Shown here: one piece after another, positions 11,506-22,387 of the stretch
Position numbering within the stretch: the first letter of the stretch is position 1
How the letters are laid out: the number at the start of each line of letters is the position of its first letter
From: Neonectria sp. B-13
Taxonomy: Eukaryota > Ascomycota > Sordariomycetes > Hypocreales > Nectriaceae
Reading direction: 5' to 3'
Assembly (NCBI GenBank): GCA_002682825.1
Contig: NOKP01000015.1
Span: 124,001-188,000, forward strand
DNA: 64,000 bases
The notes under the pieces: model-generated
The model's input: only the letters and a program-made list of their open reading frames with translations
The model's database searches: none
What the model was told of the DNA's origin: nothing
Made by a program: the position numbers and the translations under genes

Positions 11506-12150
11506 CCAATATATGATGACATGGCTGAAGCTAGCGTTCTTCCTGCTTATGGCTTGTACACCCACCACCGCCGCCAAATAACATACGAAATTTCTAGCTC
11601 ATAGTACTTGTAATATAAATATGACAGTAAGTAAATCAGCCAGAGCTATCATACAGATTGAGTTATGGGGACCATGGCTCCTATCGTCCATGGTGACCAC
11701 AGAGTGGTCGTGGATGCAATGGAGCTACCATCTCCTCTCCTTCTTGCAAACGGTCTCAAACCCCGCATTGATTCCATCACCTCCTTCTGCGCGACATGCC
11801 GATACGAGAGGCGGGGTACACATCTTGAACGGCGGGTTGCCATGCAGTCATACGAGCAAATTGGATGCTGTGTAACCGTGTTACCGCCCCATCTCCACCA
11901 AGGGGGCCAACGCGAAAATCAAACGTCAGCTCGAAGCCGCTCGCTATTGATATCATACATGAAACTAAACCCGTCCAACCTATAGTCACGTTTCAGCTCG
12001 GTAGACTCGCAGACACAACCCCCCCCCTCCTTTAAGCCTATCCTGGAAGATTTGTCTCAGTGGCCGGCCATGTGGTGGCCATACATGTGCAACCATTGCA
12101 TTGAGTGACCCCTATACCTTGCCTTCCCAGCAGTGAATAAGAACCTAAAA

Positions 12151-13850
12151 TTACAAACAAGCATCATGTTTCCAGCCCGGCATGTCTGCAAGATCCTCCG
12201 CTGCGGCTGCACGTCGAGACTTGAGCGCATCGCCCCCGGGCCTCCACCTCCAAGACTCGACAAAATCCTGCCGCAGGGTGCCTTCTATCAACTCAACAAC
12301 ATGCTTGCCAATGTTCGGCAATAGTTTGAAGGTGTGACTAAAGAAATAATGTTAGCAAATCCACCGTTGTTGCTACTAGTTCAGCTTGGTTTGTGGAAGT
12401 TCTATCAAACGTACCCGCTGTCTCCCGTCGCCAGGATCAAGTTCTTCCACCTTGGATGCTCGCAGATTAGGAGATTGGCATCAGCAGTGTCTGTACACCA
12501 GCACATGGCACGATCCACGATTCTCTTGTCTTTAAGACCCGGTAAGAACCTAGCAATGGCCCTTTGAATTCTTATTTCGGAGGCGTCTGGGTAGGTATCC
12601 GTTGGATGGCTGGCGTGTGGCCGAGGAACGGAGATGAGTTTGGGATGGCTGGCGCCGTAAGGTTGATGCTTTTTAAAGCGAGAGAAGCCCGGAAACTCGT
12701 CGCAGACCTTGATAGTACCGTCTCTACAGGAAAATCCTTAGCATGTGTTTCGCGTTTCGGTGTCAGTGTTGCAACCTACTCATTGGGCTCGAAGAAAAAC
12801 CCGTATTCGCCATCGTACACGACGGGAATATTCTTGTATAGCGCAGCCTCCTCCGGTGTTAACTGGATATGAGCTAAAACCCAGGCCTAAGATGTTGTTC
12901 AGTTAGCAATGGAATTGAAGCGACTCCTTTTAGGAGAGGGCACCACCCATATGCCTGCACTGACTTTTGACACACACTGGTCCTCCAGATCTACCAGCGT
13001 CGGAGTCCACGCGCCAGCAGCCAAAACCACCTTGTCGGCATAGTATCTTGTGCCATCGACTGTTTCGACACCGTTGCATGTCGATCCGTCAACGGCGAAA
13101 AGAGGCTGCTTGAAGGTACCGGCACTAGGATCGTGTTAGAGGAGATTTATGCATTCCACAGATCTTGCAGAACGACAAAACTTACCCACCAAACCCGAAT
13201 TCCACGCCCTGGCTTTTGAGGAACTTTCCTATTGCGTCGATTGCCTTTGCCGCAGCGAGCCACCCGCCGTCAATGGTAAACAAACCTTTCCATCCCTGTA
13301 GCAATGTCTTATTAGCTTCTCTCCTCAAATCCTTTCAGGTCGCCGTACTTTTACTTGTTCCTTTGTGAACCAAGGCAATTTCGCCAGAATTTCGTCCTCA
13401 CTTTCTATCCAGGTATTCGTCTTCTCGAAGCCGACATTTGCGTGGAGGAGGGTCTGATGTTTCCTTCTGAGGTTTGCGATACCCTCCTGGGATGATGAGC
13501 AGTCGATCTAATAATTCGTCAGCATTAGGAGCTAAAAGAGTTGATTGGATATTTGTCTAACAACTTACCATGCCCACGTTGTGGAAGAAAGGCTTGAACA
13601 ATGGGTCACTTTTCCACATTTCTAATGCCTCCAGTGACAGGTGCAAATCAGGCTTGTTACGTAATCGAATGCTCATGATCTTGTTGAGGTCGAATCCAGC
13701 AGATTGTGATGAAGGGATTGGATAAACGTCTAGGACAGTAATATTTGAGGGCGAGTACCCAGAGCGTATCAAATGGAGTGCTGTTGAAGAGCCCATTGTG
13801 CCGCCTCCTCCCACAACAACCACCTTTGTGTTCTCCCGTGACGGCGCCAT
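12151..13850 (-). CDS. Fructosyl amino acid oxidase (amadoriase), FAD-dependent
   Basis: It oxidatively deglycates Amadori products (fructosyl amino acids), giving glucosone, the amino acid and hydrogen peroxide. Six introns (13508-13568, 13296-13354, 13125-13185, 12887-12964, 12724-12779, 12338-12414) give 435 residues, normal for the family. The N-terminus has the dinucleotide-binding GGGGTMGSSTALHL, then DLNKIMSIRLRNKPD, both family hallmarks. Residues 344-350 read MCWCTDT, the segment containing the cysteine that binds FAD covalently in amadoriases. The C-terminus is Ala-Cys-Leu, whereas many homologues end in a peroxisomal signal such as AKL, so import into peroxisomes is doubtful. The gene is divergent from the UNC93-like transporter. 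Confidence 0.9.
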
Positions 13851-14589
13851 GTCTTAGCGACGGTTGTCGATGCTGGATTCAGTGGTTGCTATAAAGGACA
13901 ACGAGCCTTGTCAAAACAAATTTGGAATGTCTGGGTGTAAGGCTAAAGAAGCTCGAGGTAAACAATTTTCTGGGGCTTCCGCAATAGTTAAGGCAATGAG
14001 AAGAAAGGGTCCATAATTATAAGTAGGCCAATGGGGTGATTTCGATGGAGTTTTGCGATATCGGCGGTTTGGTACAATCAAGAGGAGACCTCCGGAGGTG
14101 TTTCGGCCTACCCCGCTCCTTACTAAACCAACTATTATGTAGCAGGATCGCATGGACCTTCCTCTGACCGACGAAATTGTTTTGGAGAAGCATCCGGGCG
14201 ATAGACAATCCTCGTGGGGATTAAACGAGGACTTAGCTGGTGGAAGTCCATTGGTCTAAAACGTCTTGGCAGCCGGCGCTGGAGCCTGAAAGCTCGACTC
14301 CCCACTTGAATCTCGCTTGGACCTTCATACTCTAGGCCACTTCATTTGTCATTAACCAATTAGCATGCTCGCGTGGGCCTTCCAAAATATCATGGGTTAG
14401 ATAGCCAGGGAAGACAGATTGACCCCATGGGGATATCGAGATAAGGATAGTCGCGCTTGTGTGCATCCCGGGTGTGTATAAAGAGGGATCCCACACTGTC
14501 TCACCGGCATCATCCCAACCACCAAAGCAGTCCTGGCAGTCTGAACAACTCGAACATAACTCACGCTGGTATCGGAACATTTGCCCACA
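13851..14589. other. Divergent intergenic region between amadoriase and transporter genes
   Basis: This is shared upstream sequence for the amadoriase (minus) and UNC93-like (plus) genes. No credible coding segment was seen; no specific operator was identified. Confidence 0.6.
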
Positions 14590-16599
14590 ATGGTCGACGC
14601 AAAGACTGCAGCACCCAATCCCCACGATGGCACGTCGCCCGAGTCATCTGCGCCACCAGCTGAAGCAGCCTATTCCACTGAGACGACAATCCCTCGGTGG
14701 AAACTGATATGGCGGCATAGTCTGACGCAGATGATGCTTTTGAGCATCCAGGCTTTCTGCGGGCCTGCCATGTCAGACGCAATTGCGGGTGAGTAGTATA
14801 CTGCTATCACCATCACCTCATGTGGACTTCCACTAACTGTTTCTAGGCCTCGGTGGTGGCGGCCTTGCGACCCCTCAGGTGTCGAATATCGCAACTGCGC
14901 TCAGATATGCAATGCTCGCTTGCAGTACGTATCCACCTCAGGCACACTGAATCCTCCCAGAGCTGACCGCCGTGGCCCTTAGCTTGCTTCATGGGTGGCC
15001 CTATCGTGAACAAGCTTGGTATCAAATGGGCTCTGGTCATCGGCGCCATGTCCTTCCCTATTCAAGGATCTGCGTATTACTGCAATAGCAAGTTTGGCAT
15101 CCAGTGGGTGAGTGATTTGAGTTACATTCTCCAGGTTGTGTGCGCTGACAAGACTCGTTTGCTGTAGTATCTCATTCTCAGTGGCGCAATTGGCGGCATT
15201 GGCACCGGCTGTTGGTATGTCGCCGAGGCTGGCGCCGTCATGACGCTGGCGCCCTCCGGTGCACGTGGCAAGTACTTGGCTCTCTGGATTGTGTCCCGAA
15301 ATCTTGGGCAGCTAGTTGGCGGTGCAATCAAGTGAGTATCTTGGAGGCTCAACTTGTGCGAGTTTTGGCTAACAAACTCCCCTTCAAGCTTGTCAAAGAA
15401 TCACGAGAAAGGTATTAGCGGTGGAGTAACGCCTGACACATATATTGCGTTCATGATCATCGAGTGCATGGCGTAAGTATATCCGCACAATCTAGACTCC
15501 TGGACCTGTATCTCAGCTGATATCGTTTCTTAGCTTGCCATTTGCCTTCATGATCACGCCGTTTGAGCGCGTCATTCGATCTGACGGAACACGAATCGTT
15601 ACCGCGGAGTCTCTCTCTACCAAGGAGGAATTCAGACAAATTTTAAAAACCATCACCTCGAGGCTCATTGTTCTCGCCTCCATCTGGGCGCTATGGTCGT
15701 TCTTCTACAGGTTAGATACACTGACATGTTTCTACCCACTGTATACGGGACAATAATGAACTAACGCAAGCGGCAGTGGCTCTTGGTCGACCTATCTCGG
15801 AACCTACTTCTCGATCCGCGCCCGCGCCCTCTCATCGCTGGTATCACCATTCTTCTGCATGCAAGTCTACCTCCCTTTTAACGTTTCGTACAAACTAATA
15901 ACACGGCTTTAGTGTTGGCTGCTTTGGTCTCGGATTCATTCTCGACGCGAAACACCTTTCACAACGCCGCCGCGCTCAGATCGGTCTCTATACCGTCGTA
16001 ACCCTTAATTTCGGAGTCTATATTTGGTCGATTATCATGCAGGTCAAGTTCAACCGCAATAACCCGGGTTCCATCGACTGGGACGATAGTCTATACGCCC
16101 CATCGTTTTTGCCATACTTTTTTATCCAAACTACAGGCCCATTATCACAGTCCTATATGTATTGGCTTTTGTCGTCATTTGCAACCAATGCGCAAGGTAA
16201 GTGTCTTCATAGGTGCGATAAACACCCCTCGGTGCTAACACTTATCCTAGAAAATGTTCGTAACGGAGCTGCATTCAGATGTATTGAGGCTATGGGTCAG
16301 GCTATTGCGTACGGCATGAACACTCAAACCAAGAGTAACCCTCTGATTGGGTTGTAAGTTGTCCTATCTCGTTGATATGTATGCCTTATGGTAAGAGATT
16401 TGCTGACAGCTACTTTAGCTGCGTAACATTTGCATTGCTTGGAGCAGCTATTCTTCCCATGATTATGCTTGTTAATACAACACCGGACAAGATCCCCGCC
16501 GACGAGATCGCCGAGCAGCAGTCACGCGCATTGGGAGAAAAGACCGGAGACATTGAGGTTCAAAGTGTTCGCGTGGAACAAGAGAACACTGGAAGATAA
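14590..16599 (+). CDS. UNC93-like (DUF895) major facilitator membrane protein
   Basis: Nine introns (14789-14846, 14925-14982, 15108-15167, 15332-15388, 15473-15533, 15711-15776, 15861-15912, 16197-16250, 16354-16418) give 492 residues. After a hydrophilic N-terminus rich in Pro, Ala and Ser come about eleven or twelve membrane segments. One Gly-rich segment begins SGAIGGIGTGCWYVAEAG, a typical helix of fungal UNC93-like proteins, and a later segment carries SWSTYLGTYF. Substrates of these fungal transporters are not established; relatives have been linked to potassium channel regulation and to ion or metabolite transport. The seventh intron is GC-AG (GCAAGT donor), the only such donor I saw in this window. 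The first ATG in good context (CACAATGG) was taken as the start. Confidence 0.85.
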
Positions 16600-17216
16600 G
16601 GGCCTTATACAGTGCTGGAAGGAAGACGAACTTAGCACGCGAATCCTTTTCTTCAGACGTTGGCTGCCTATCTCCTGGAGGCTAAGCAACTTGCCATGCA
16701 AGAATGCAACACTGCATAATTAATCCAGCACACTCTTCGCCGCTATATTGAGATAGAACCTCGGTACGGAGAATACATTCTGTCATATGCTCTCTGTCCT
16801 AGGACACCAGTTTCTCTTTTGCCATCAGTACTTATTACTCCATTCCTGCACATGCTGTCGTATTCAGTCACACAATGCATCAACGCGGTCCGCCGTCATA
16901 GTGAGCTAGTCGACTTTGCAATATGTCTCCGACTGTTCACGCGCCACACAGGATTGCCTGTACAGCCTTGGCTATTGAAAGCAATATTTTGTTTTGTCAT
17001 CGACCTTGGGCTTTCTGTGATGGAGAAAGGGGCAGAAGACAGCTTGAAGCTCAACCGCGGGGCCGCCGAAGCCCCACTACCTCTAGGGTAATGAGCTTGT
17101 TATCTACATCATTGACCCCGGAGTAGTAACTTGACTTTCTGCACTCTCACAGTATATAATTTTCGCTCATTCTGAAGCAGTGGAAGCAATAGCCCCGCTA
17201 CTATCGACAATGATAT
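16600..17216. other. Convergent intergenic region
   Basis: This lies between two converging 3' ends. The open frames inside (for example 16819-17091) show no recognisable motif. Nothing else noted. Confidence 0.6.
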
Positions 17217-19110
17217 TTAGGCGGCAGCCTTATCGACAGCATTTCCTCTCGTCTTCTCCTGTTCCACCGCCGCTACCACAGCTGACTTCAGGTCAATCTC
17301 GACTTTCTCGCCAAACTTGGTGTTGATTTCCTCAAGGGGCAGACCAATTGTCTGGCCATACGCGTCAGCATGCATGTCCTGTATGACAAAGACGGGGGCA
17401 AGACTGACCTCTAGGAAAGTAAGCCAAATGGCAATAGTGCTGACAACGGTGACAACGACAAAGATCATGTAGAATTTCCAGCCGATGTTTTTTAACCCAA
17501 CAGTGACGGGAGAGCTGTAGGCAATAGAATTGCCAAAGAAAGATGCGAACACGAGAGTGGAGCCTTCACTTCGGAGATCTGATCAAGAACCAAAGTGTCA
17601 GTATGGTTACCTGGATAGCAGGACAAGGCCAACAAACTCAAGAGTGGGCCAGATTTCGGATCCATAGACGTAAGCGGTACATTCAATCGTAGTAGTGAAG
17701 AATGCACCGAAAATGAAGTAGATGGCAACGGCAGCGTTGAGACCGAGAGCATCGTCAGTCCCCAGATAGTATTTTTGTAATGCAGCCATAACACTGAGGA
17801 TAGCGGCAGATCCGAATCCACCAATGACTGCAAGATTCATCAATTAGTCACTTACTCGAAAATAAGGGGATTTGACGTAGAGCCCTACCCAAAAGCTTCA
17901 CTCGGCCAACTCGGTCGAGCAAGAGAATGTTGAAGCCGCATCCAATGACGGCACACACAGTCCAGACAACTCCCAGAGCGAGTTGCAACGTTACGCCAAA
18001 TCCCAAGCCACCCATGAGGACAGGGATGAGATTTGCAATAGCAGTGATGCCAGTACCTTGAGCCATAACCCAGAGAAGAATCGAGCAATAGGCCCTCTTC
18101 AGCAGGTGTTTTGTCGTAAAGATGTACCAGAAACCGCCTGGCAACTGCTTCTCCGTCTCAACCTGGGCTTTGATCTGGGTTGCCTCGGCATGGGCGAGCA
18201 ACCCGCTGGGGTCAGACTTGGTTCTATGAAGCTTTACCAAGACGGCTGTAGCTTCATCGTCTCGACCTTGTTCCATGAGCCAACGAGGTGACTCTGGTAA
18301 ATAGTATAGCGAGGCGAGGTGAAGAATGCCCATGCCCGTCAACACGATAAAGATAAGGCGCCACTGAATAGCCGATTCGACGAAGCTGAAAGCAAGGTTG
18401 CAAACGGAGCATAGAATGTACGCAGAAACGATGCCAACTCCCTGCATACCAACGAGGGAACCACGGGCATGCGGAGGGGCCACCTCGCTCATGTAAACGG
18501 GCGAGTTGGCGAGCACCATACCTGCACCAATGCCACAGATGACGCGGAAGGTGAGTAACATGGCAATGTTAACAGAGGCAGCTTGAAGGGCTCCAGAGAA
18601 AATGACGATCCCCGCGGCTATGGCATTACAGGGACGGCGACCGAAATGCTTCGCGATGGGGGCTTGAGCCAGAGAACCGATCATGGCGCCAGCGAGGAAC
18701 CTGGTAATGGGCGAGGTCAGCATACTTTAGCTGTGCGAGGAAATACTCGTATAGTACTCACCCTCCGAGAATTCCATCTGTTCGTGCAGCGGCATTTTCA
18801 ACCGTTAGGAATTTGGCTATGAATGACGGCTGGGCCAAGGTTCCAGCAATGGCGTTGGCACTGAAACCATATAGATAGCCACCCAAGGCAGCGGTGAATA
18901 TGACCTGGAAGCTTGTCAGAGATGCTGCCTCTGGTAAAGATTCGACCATCTTACTTGGTAAGTAATCCAGCTAACCGAATGTGTTACTACGTCAACAGTA
19001 TCGCTAACACCAGATTCAGAAGACGTGTTGATCGCGGTCTTGCCATTGACCTCGAAGCCAGTGTTCTCTTGGCTCGTGTCAAGCTGATTATTTTCAGCCC
19101 CCAAAGACAT
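17217..19110 (-). CDS. MFS sugar porter, one intron with a defective splice donor
   Basis: A sugar/H+ symporter-type membrane protein. Predicted introns are 18905-18987, 18701-18761, 17828-17888, 17579-17641 and 17352-17408, giving about 522 residues. Seen in order: a hydrophilic N-terminus, GGYLYGFSANAIAGTL, RFLAGAMIGSLAQAPIAKHF, PESPRWL, DRVGRVKLL, and FLE joined to GLPLEEINTKFGE, the porter's usual end. The reading needs IWPT joined to HLRSEGSTL, which requires splicing after C at 17642. The bases there are TTGAGT instead of GTGAGT, so the donor lacks its invariant G. Without splicing, the frame meets a TAA at 17605-17607. A rescue using the GTAACC donor nearby would add residues. The acceptor of the first intron is also uncertain. 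The protein may be non-functional or alternatively spliced. Confidence 0.75.
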
Positions 19111-19882
19111 CTTTGTGTCGTCTATGAAGCGGGTTTGGTAGGCGTTGGAGGATAGGTGTAATAAAGCTGCAGATGCAGTCCGGGTGTGAAAGACTTGGGA
19201 AACTGATTGGGTTATAGAGGAAAGGAGAACAAGACTGAGGGTAGCACGGGAAGCTGTAGATATGGACAGTGCAATACTGCAGCTTGGCTTCGCGCTCCTA
19301 CTGCAGCCACGGTACGCAGATTCGGGGAGTACCGCAGCTCACCGCGCCATACCCCCCTGAAAGATGAAGATGAGAGACCCCACTCGGCTCGTCTCGCTTG
19401 GGAAGAGCTGTCAGGGCAGGAAAAGCCTTGCCGACGAAACTACCAACAGCTCTCGGCCGAGCTAGGCGCTCGAAATGCAGGACCCTTGCTAGTGGGCGGC
19501 ACTTATTTGGATGGATCTTGAGGATGAAGCACAACAAGGCACGGGCATGTAGATCGCTCGAGTGTTGGTTCTCACCCTTGTCACTGGTAGCATTAATTGG
19601 GCTCTTTGAGTACATGAGCATAGGAACCCCCTTGCTCTTCACGGCTGCTGCATTAGTCCAAACAGTCGTCATCCATTTACGCATATAGTACCGTATGATC
19701 TTTGCTTCTCAGAGCCGGTAAATCGAATACCCGACCGCCGTTTGGCTTGCTCTATTTAAGTATATTTTTGTTCTCCCTCCACCATTTTGTACAAGATTTT
19801 ATATCAGACAAGCCATCACTGAGTAATAGTTATTCTTTCCAATCCACGCGCCTACTTTAAACCCCGACAACAGGCCGTTGTC
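19111..19882. other. Divergent promoter region of sugar porter and SDR genes
   Basis: No coding segment recognised. A perfect 10-bp palindrome CTCGGCCGAG lies at 19452-19461 and resembles a Zn2Cys6 half-site pair without a spacer. A TATTTAAGTATA element near 19753 lies about 130 bases upstream of the SDR start. Neither is proven to act. Confidence 0.4.
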
Positions 19883-20742
19883 ATGCCTCCACAAATCCCT
19901 GAAAGCGAAATCTTCCCGGTTCTCAAGGGCAAGGTGGCACTTGTCACAGGTGGTGCGCAGGGGATGGGCAAGGCTACAGCGGCAGTCTTCCTCAAGGCCG
20001 GCGCCAAAGTCGTCATCTGCGACATACAGGTGGAGAAGGGCGAAGAGGCGGCCAAGGAACTGTCTGTCCTGGGAGAAATCTACTTCACCAAGACGGACAT
20101 CTCGTCATCGGAGGACGTAGCCGCCCTCGTCAAGTTCACCGTGGACAAGTTCGGCCGCCTGGACTGCGCTGTGAACAACGCTGCGCTGACTCCGGACAAG
20201 ACACCGTTGACGGATTTTGATGAGACGTACTGGGATAAGCTGATCAGGATCAATCTCACGGGCACAGCACTGTGCGTGAAGCACCAGATGAAGCAGTTCA
20301 TCGCGCAGGGGGAAGGTGGCGCCATTGTCAACGTCGCCAGCATCAACGCCTTCAAGCCGCAGCCCAACATGCCAGCATACACGGCCGCCAAGCACGCTCT
20401 GGTGGGTTTGACCAAGCACGCGAGTATGGAGGGTGGCACCCACAACATTCGCGTAAACGCCGTGGCCCCGGGAGCCATCTTTGTGAGTCGTCGTCTCTAC
20501 GCATGATAATATGGTCAAAATGGAGAGTCAGAACTAACGGATTCGCGCAGACTGTCATGGCTGCGAAGGCATTGGAAATTATGGGTACGACTCACGATGA
20601 ATTCGCGCCTACAGTCAGCTACCTCAACAGATTTGGCATGCCTCACGAAGTAGCCCAGGGGTCTCTGTGGCTATGTTCACCGGCGTCTTCGTATGTGACG
20701 GGTATCACTCTGCCAATTGATGGTGGCTTTCTAGCGAAATAA
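19883..20742 (+). CDS. Short-chain dehydrogenase/reductase (classical SDR)
   Basis: One intron (20483-20550) gives 263 residues. The NAD(P)-binding motif TGGAQGMG lies at 22-29, NNAA near 98-101, a catalytic Ser at 153 (NVASINA) and the Tyr166/Lys170 pair (YTAAK). The end PIDGGF is usual for classical SDRs. The acidic residue after the second strand (CDIQV) suggests preference for NAD over NADP; this is inferred. The substrate is unknown; fungal homologues act on sugars, polyols or secondary-metabolite intermediates. The gene is divergent from the sugar porter, so the two could share regulation. Confidence 0.88.
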
Positions 20743-21478
20743 GTACGCACGCAGAATGAATTGGTTATGGAGCATGCATGATTCGCTTTCGGTAGCGCAT
20801 TAGTTGAATAGTCCACCACCACAGAAATTTAGCTCCCTTCGCGTACGCCTCTACTCCGCAAAATGCACGTATATTGCTTCCACTCCCATTTAGAGCCCAG
20901 TAACTTTTGTTGTTTAGGACCAGCGTGATTTTGTTCTTTACCCCGAATGTCAGGTCCTCAAGGAATGGCGTCGGACTTAAGGGCGGCGTCTCGAGGCCTC
21001 ATCCTGGTAAGGCCCAAGCCAGGTGGACTATCCTAGTATTTCGTTGCCAACATGATGCGAGTACGACCTTGCCCTGGTTCAATCTCCCCAGTTTTGGTCT
21101 TGACTATTGGGGCCTCTTGGGGCCTCGTCACGATACAGCACATCTCCACCACGGTAGTAAGGCTCCAACGGTCCGGTTCCCCGAGCGTAACGCTGCAAAC
21201 AGAGGATGATCTTACCCATTCTGATTTTTTAATTGCGTGGACTTGCGTGTCAGGAAAAAATCAGTCCTCGATCGAGTTCCTCCTGATGCCCACAACGGCC
21301 ATGTTGGTCCAAACCCCTTGCGAGTGTGTCGCCACACCGGAGCTCCTCGGCATTGCCGCGCTCGAGACACGCAACGGTGTAATTAGATTTATCTACATGC
21401 ACAACTTCTACTGCTACTTCTTGTTGACATACAATATGTATTATTGAACTTCCAGACGGGAAAACTACACCCTCTGAT
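20743..21478. other. Convergent intergenic region between two SDR genes
   Basis: Two overlapping open frames (20907-21447) lack motifs and consistent splice sites. I see nothing that supports a gene. Confidence 0.6.
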
Positions 21479-22387
21479 CTAAGAACTGAAGGAGAGTCCA
21501 CCGTTTGCACTCACTAAATTACCAGTCATCCATCCCGACTCTGGACTACAGATCATGCCGACGAGGTCCGCGACTTCCTCTGGATATGCAGCTCTGCCTC
21601 CAAACTTTCTCCCCAGCTCCTGAACCTCCGGCCCGTCAGAATCTCTGACGGGCACAAGAGGCGTCAGCGGATTCCACAAAGCCAGTTGCTGCTTGACCTC
21701 GTCCGGCGCCGTCATGTACATGCTGGTCACGACGGGACCGGGGTTGATCGTGTTGACCGTGCAGTTCTCTGCCAGCTCACGGCACCAGACCCTCGCCATG
21801 GCCTCCATGGATGCTTTGGTGCCAGCGTAGAGTGTAGTATGAGGCGTGCCAACCTTGGGGTTGATGCTCGACATCATGACAATACGCCCGGACCTGTCTG
21901 TTGGTAGGTAGGGCTTGCAAACACCCGTGAGTAATGCAGGACCTAGAACGTTGACGCGGTAGATGTGATCAAACTCATCTTGCCTGACCGACTCGACTGG
22001 CCCAAGATACAAAACGGCGGCATTGTGCACGATGATGCTGATCCTCAGCGCATCACCGCCAAAACTTTCTTTGCAGACGGAGATGATATGGTTACAGCCC
22101 TCGATTTTGCTGATGTCCGCTCTACATGGCACAGCCTTGACAGAGTGGTTCTCCTCCAGCTCGTTGCACAAGGTTGCAGCATTGGCAGTAGAAGACTCCG
22201 TGGCGTAATTGATCAGAACGTTTGCCCCTCTGGCAGCAAGATTGCGCGCAATGTACGCCCCAATGCCTGAATAAATGATCTTTAGCTGATTTATTCGGAT
22301 CAAGTAAAAGGAAGACAGAAGCGTACCACGAGCGGAGCCGGTGACAATGGCGAGCTTGCCTTTGTGGACTCTGGTGTCGTCACCCAT
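21479..22387 (-). CDS. Short-chain dehydrogenase/reductase (classical SDR)
   Basis: Removing an intron at 22267-22326 (donor GTACGC, acceptor TTCAG) gives 282 residues and restores the cofactor motif TGSARGIG. NAA follows in the VHNAAV segment, the catalytic Ser in MMSSIN and the Tyr/Lys pair in YAGTK. The C-terminal NGGLS segment is usual. The intron is 60 bases with no stop codon in frame, so an unspliced transcript would encode a 302-residue protein with 20 extra residues placed inside the Rossmann loop, which would probably abolish cofactor binding. The substrate is unknown. It is not an evident duplicate of the neighbouring SDR: the cofactor and substrate loops differ markedly. Confidence 0.87.
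   Translation of the reverse strand: MGDDTRVHKGKLAIVTGSARGTLLSSFYLIRINQLKIIYSGIGAYIARNLAARGANVLINYATESSTANAATLCNELEENHSVKAVPCRADISKIEGCNHIISVCKESFGGDALRISIIVHNAAVLYLGPVESVRQDEFDHIYRVNVLGPALLTGVCKPYLPTDRSGRIVMMSSINPKVGTPHTTLYAGTKASMEAMARVWCRELAENCTVNTINPGPVVTSMYMTAPDEVKQQLALWNPLTPLVPVRDSDGPEVQELGRKFGGRAAYPEEVADLVGMICSPESGWMTGNLVSANGGLSFSS

Larger units (their letters stand above)
10293..12150. other. Intergenic stretch with a diverged tandem repeat
   Basis: This lies between the Hint-protein start and the 3' end of the amadoriase gene. Short open frames occur (for example at 11025-11300 and 11621-11985), but none shows a recognisable motif or a splice pattern. The only structure noted is the duplicated segment at 11344-11505 and a C-rich run near 12019. 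Confidence 0.6.

Noticed and set aside
11621..11985. Cluster of overlapping small frames
   Set aside because: There are no motifs, no consistent splice sites and no coding bias I could recognise; treated as intergenic.
20907..21447. Two overlapping plus-strand frames after the first SDR
   Set aside because: No signal peptide, no domain, and repeats of simple words; more likely 3' flank.
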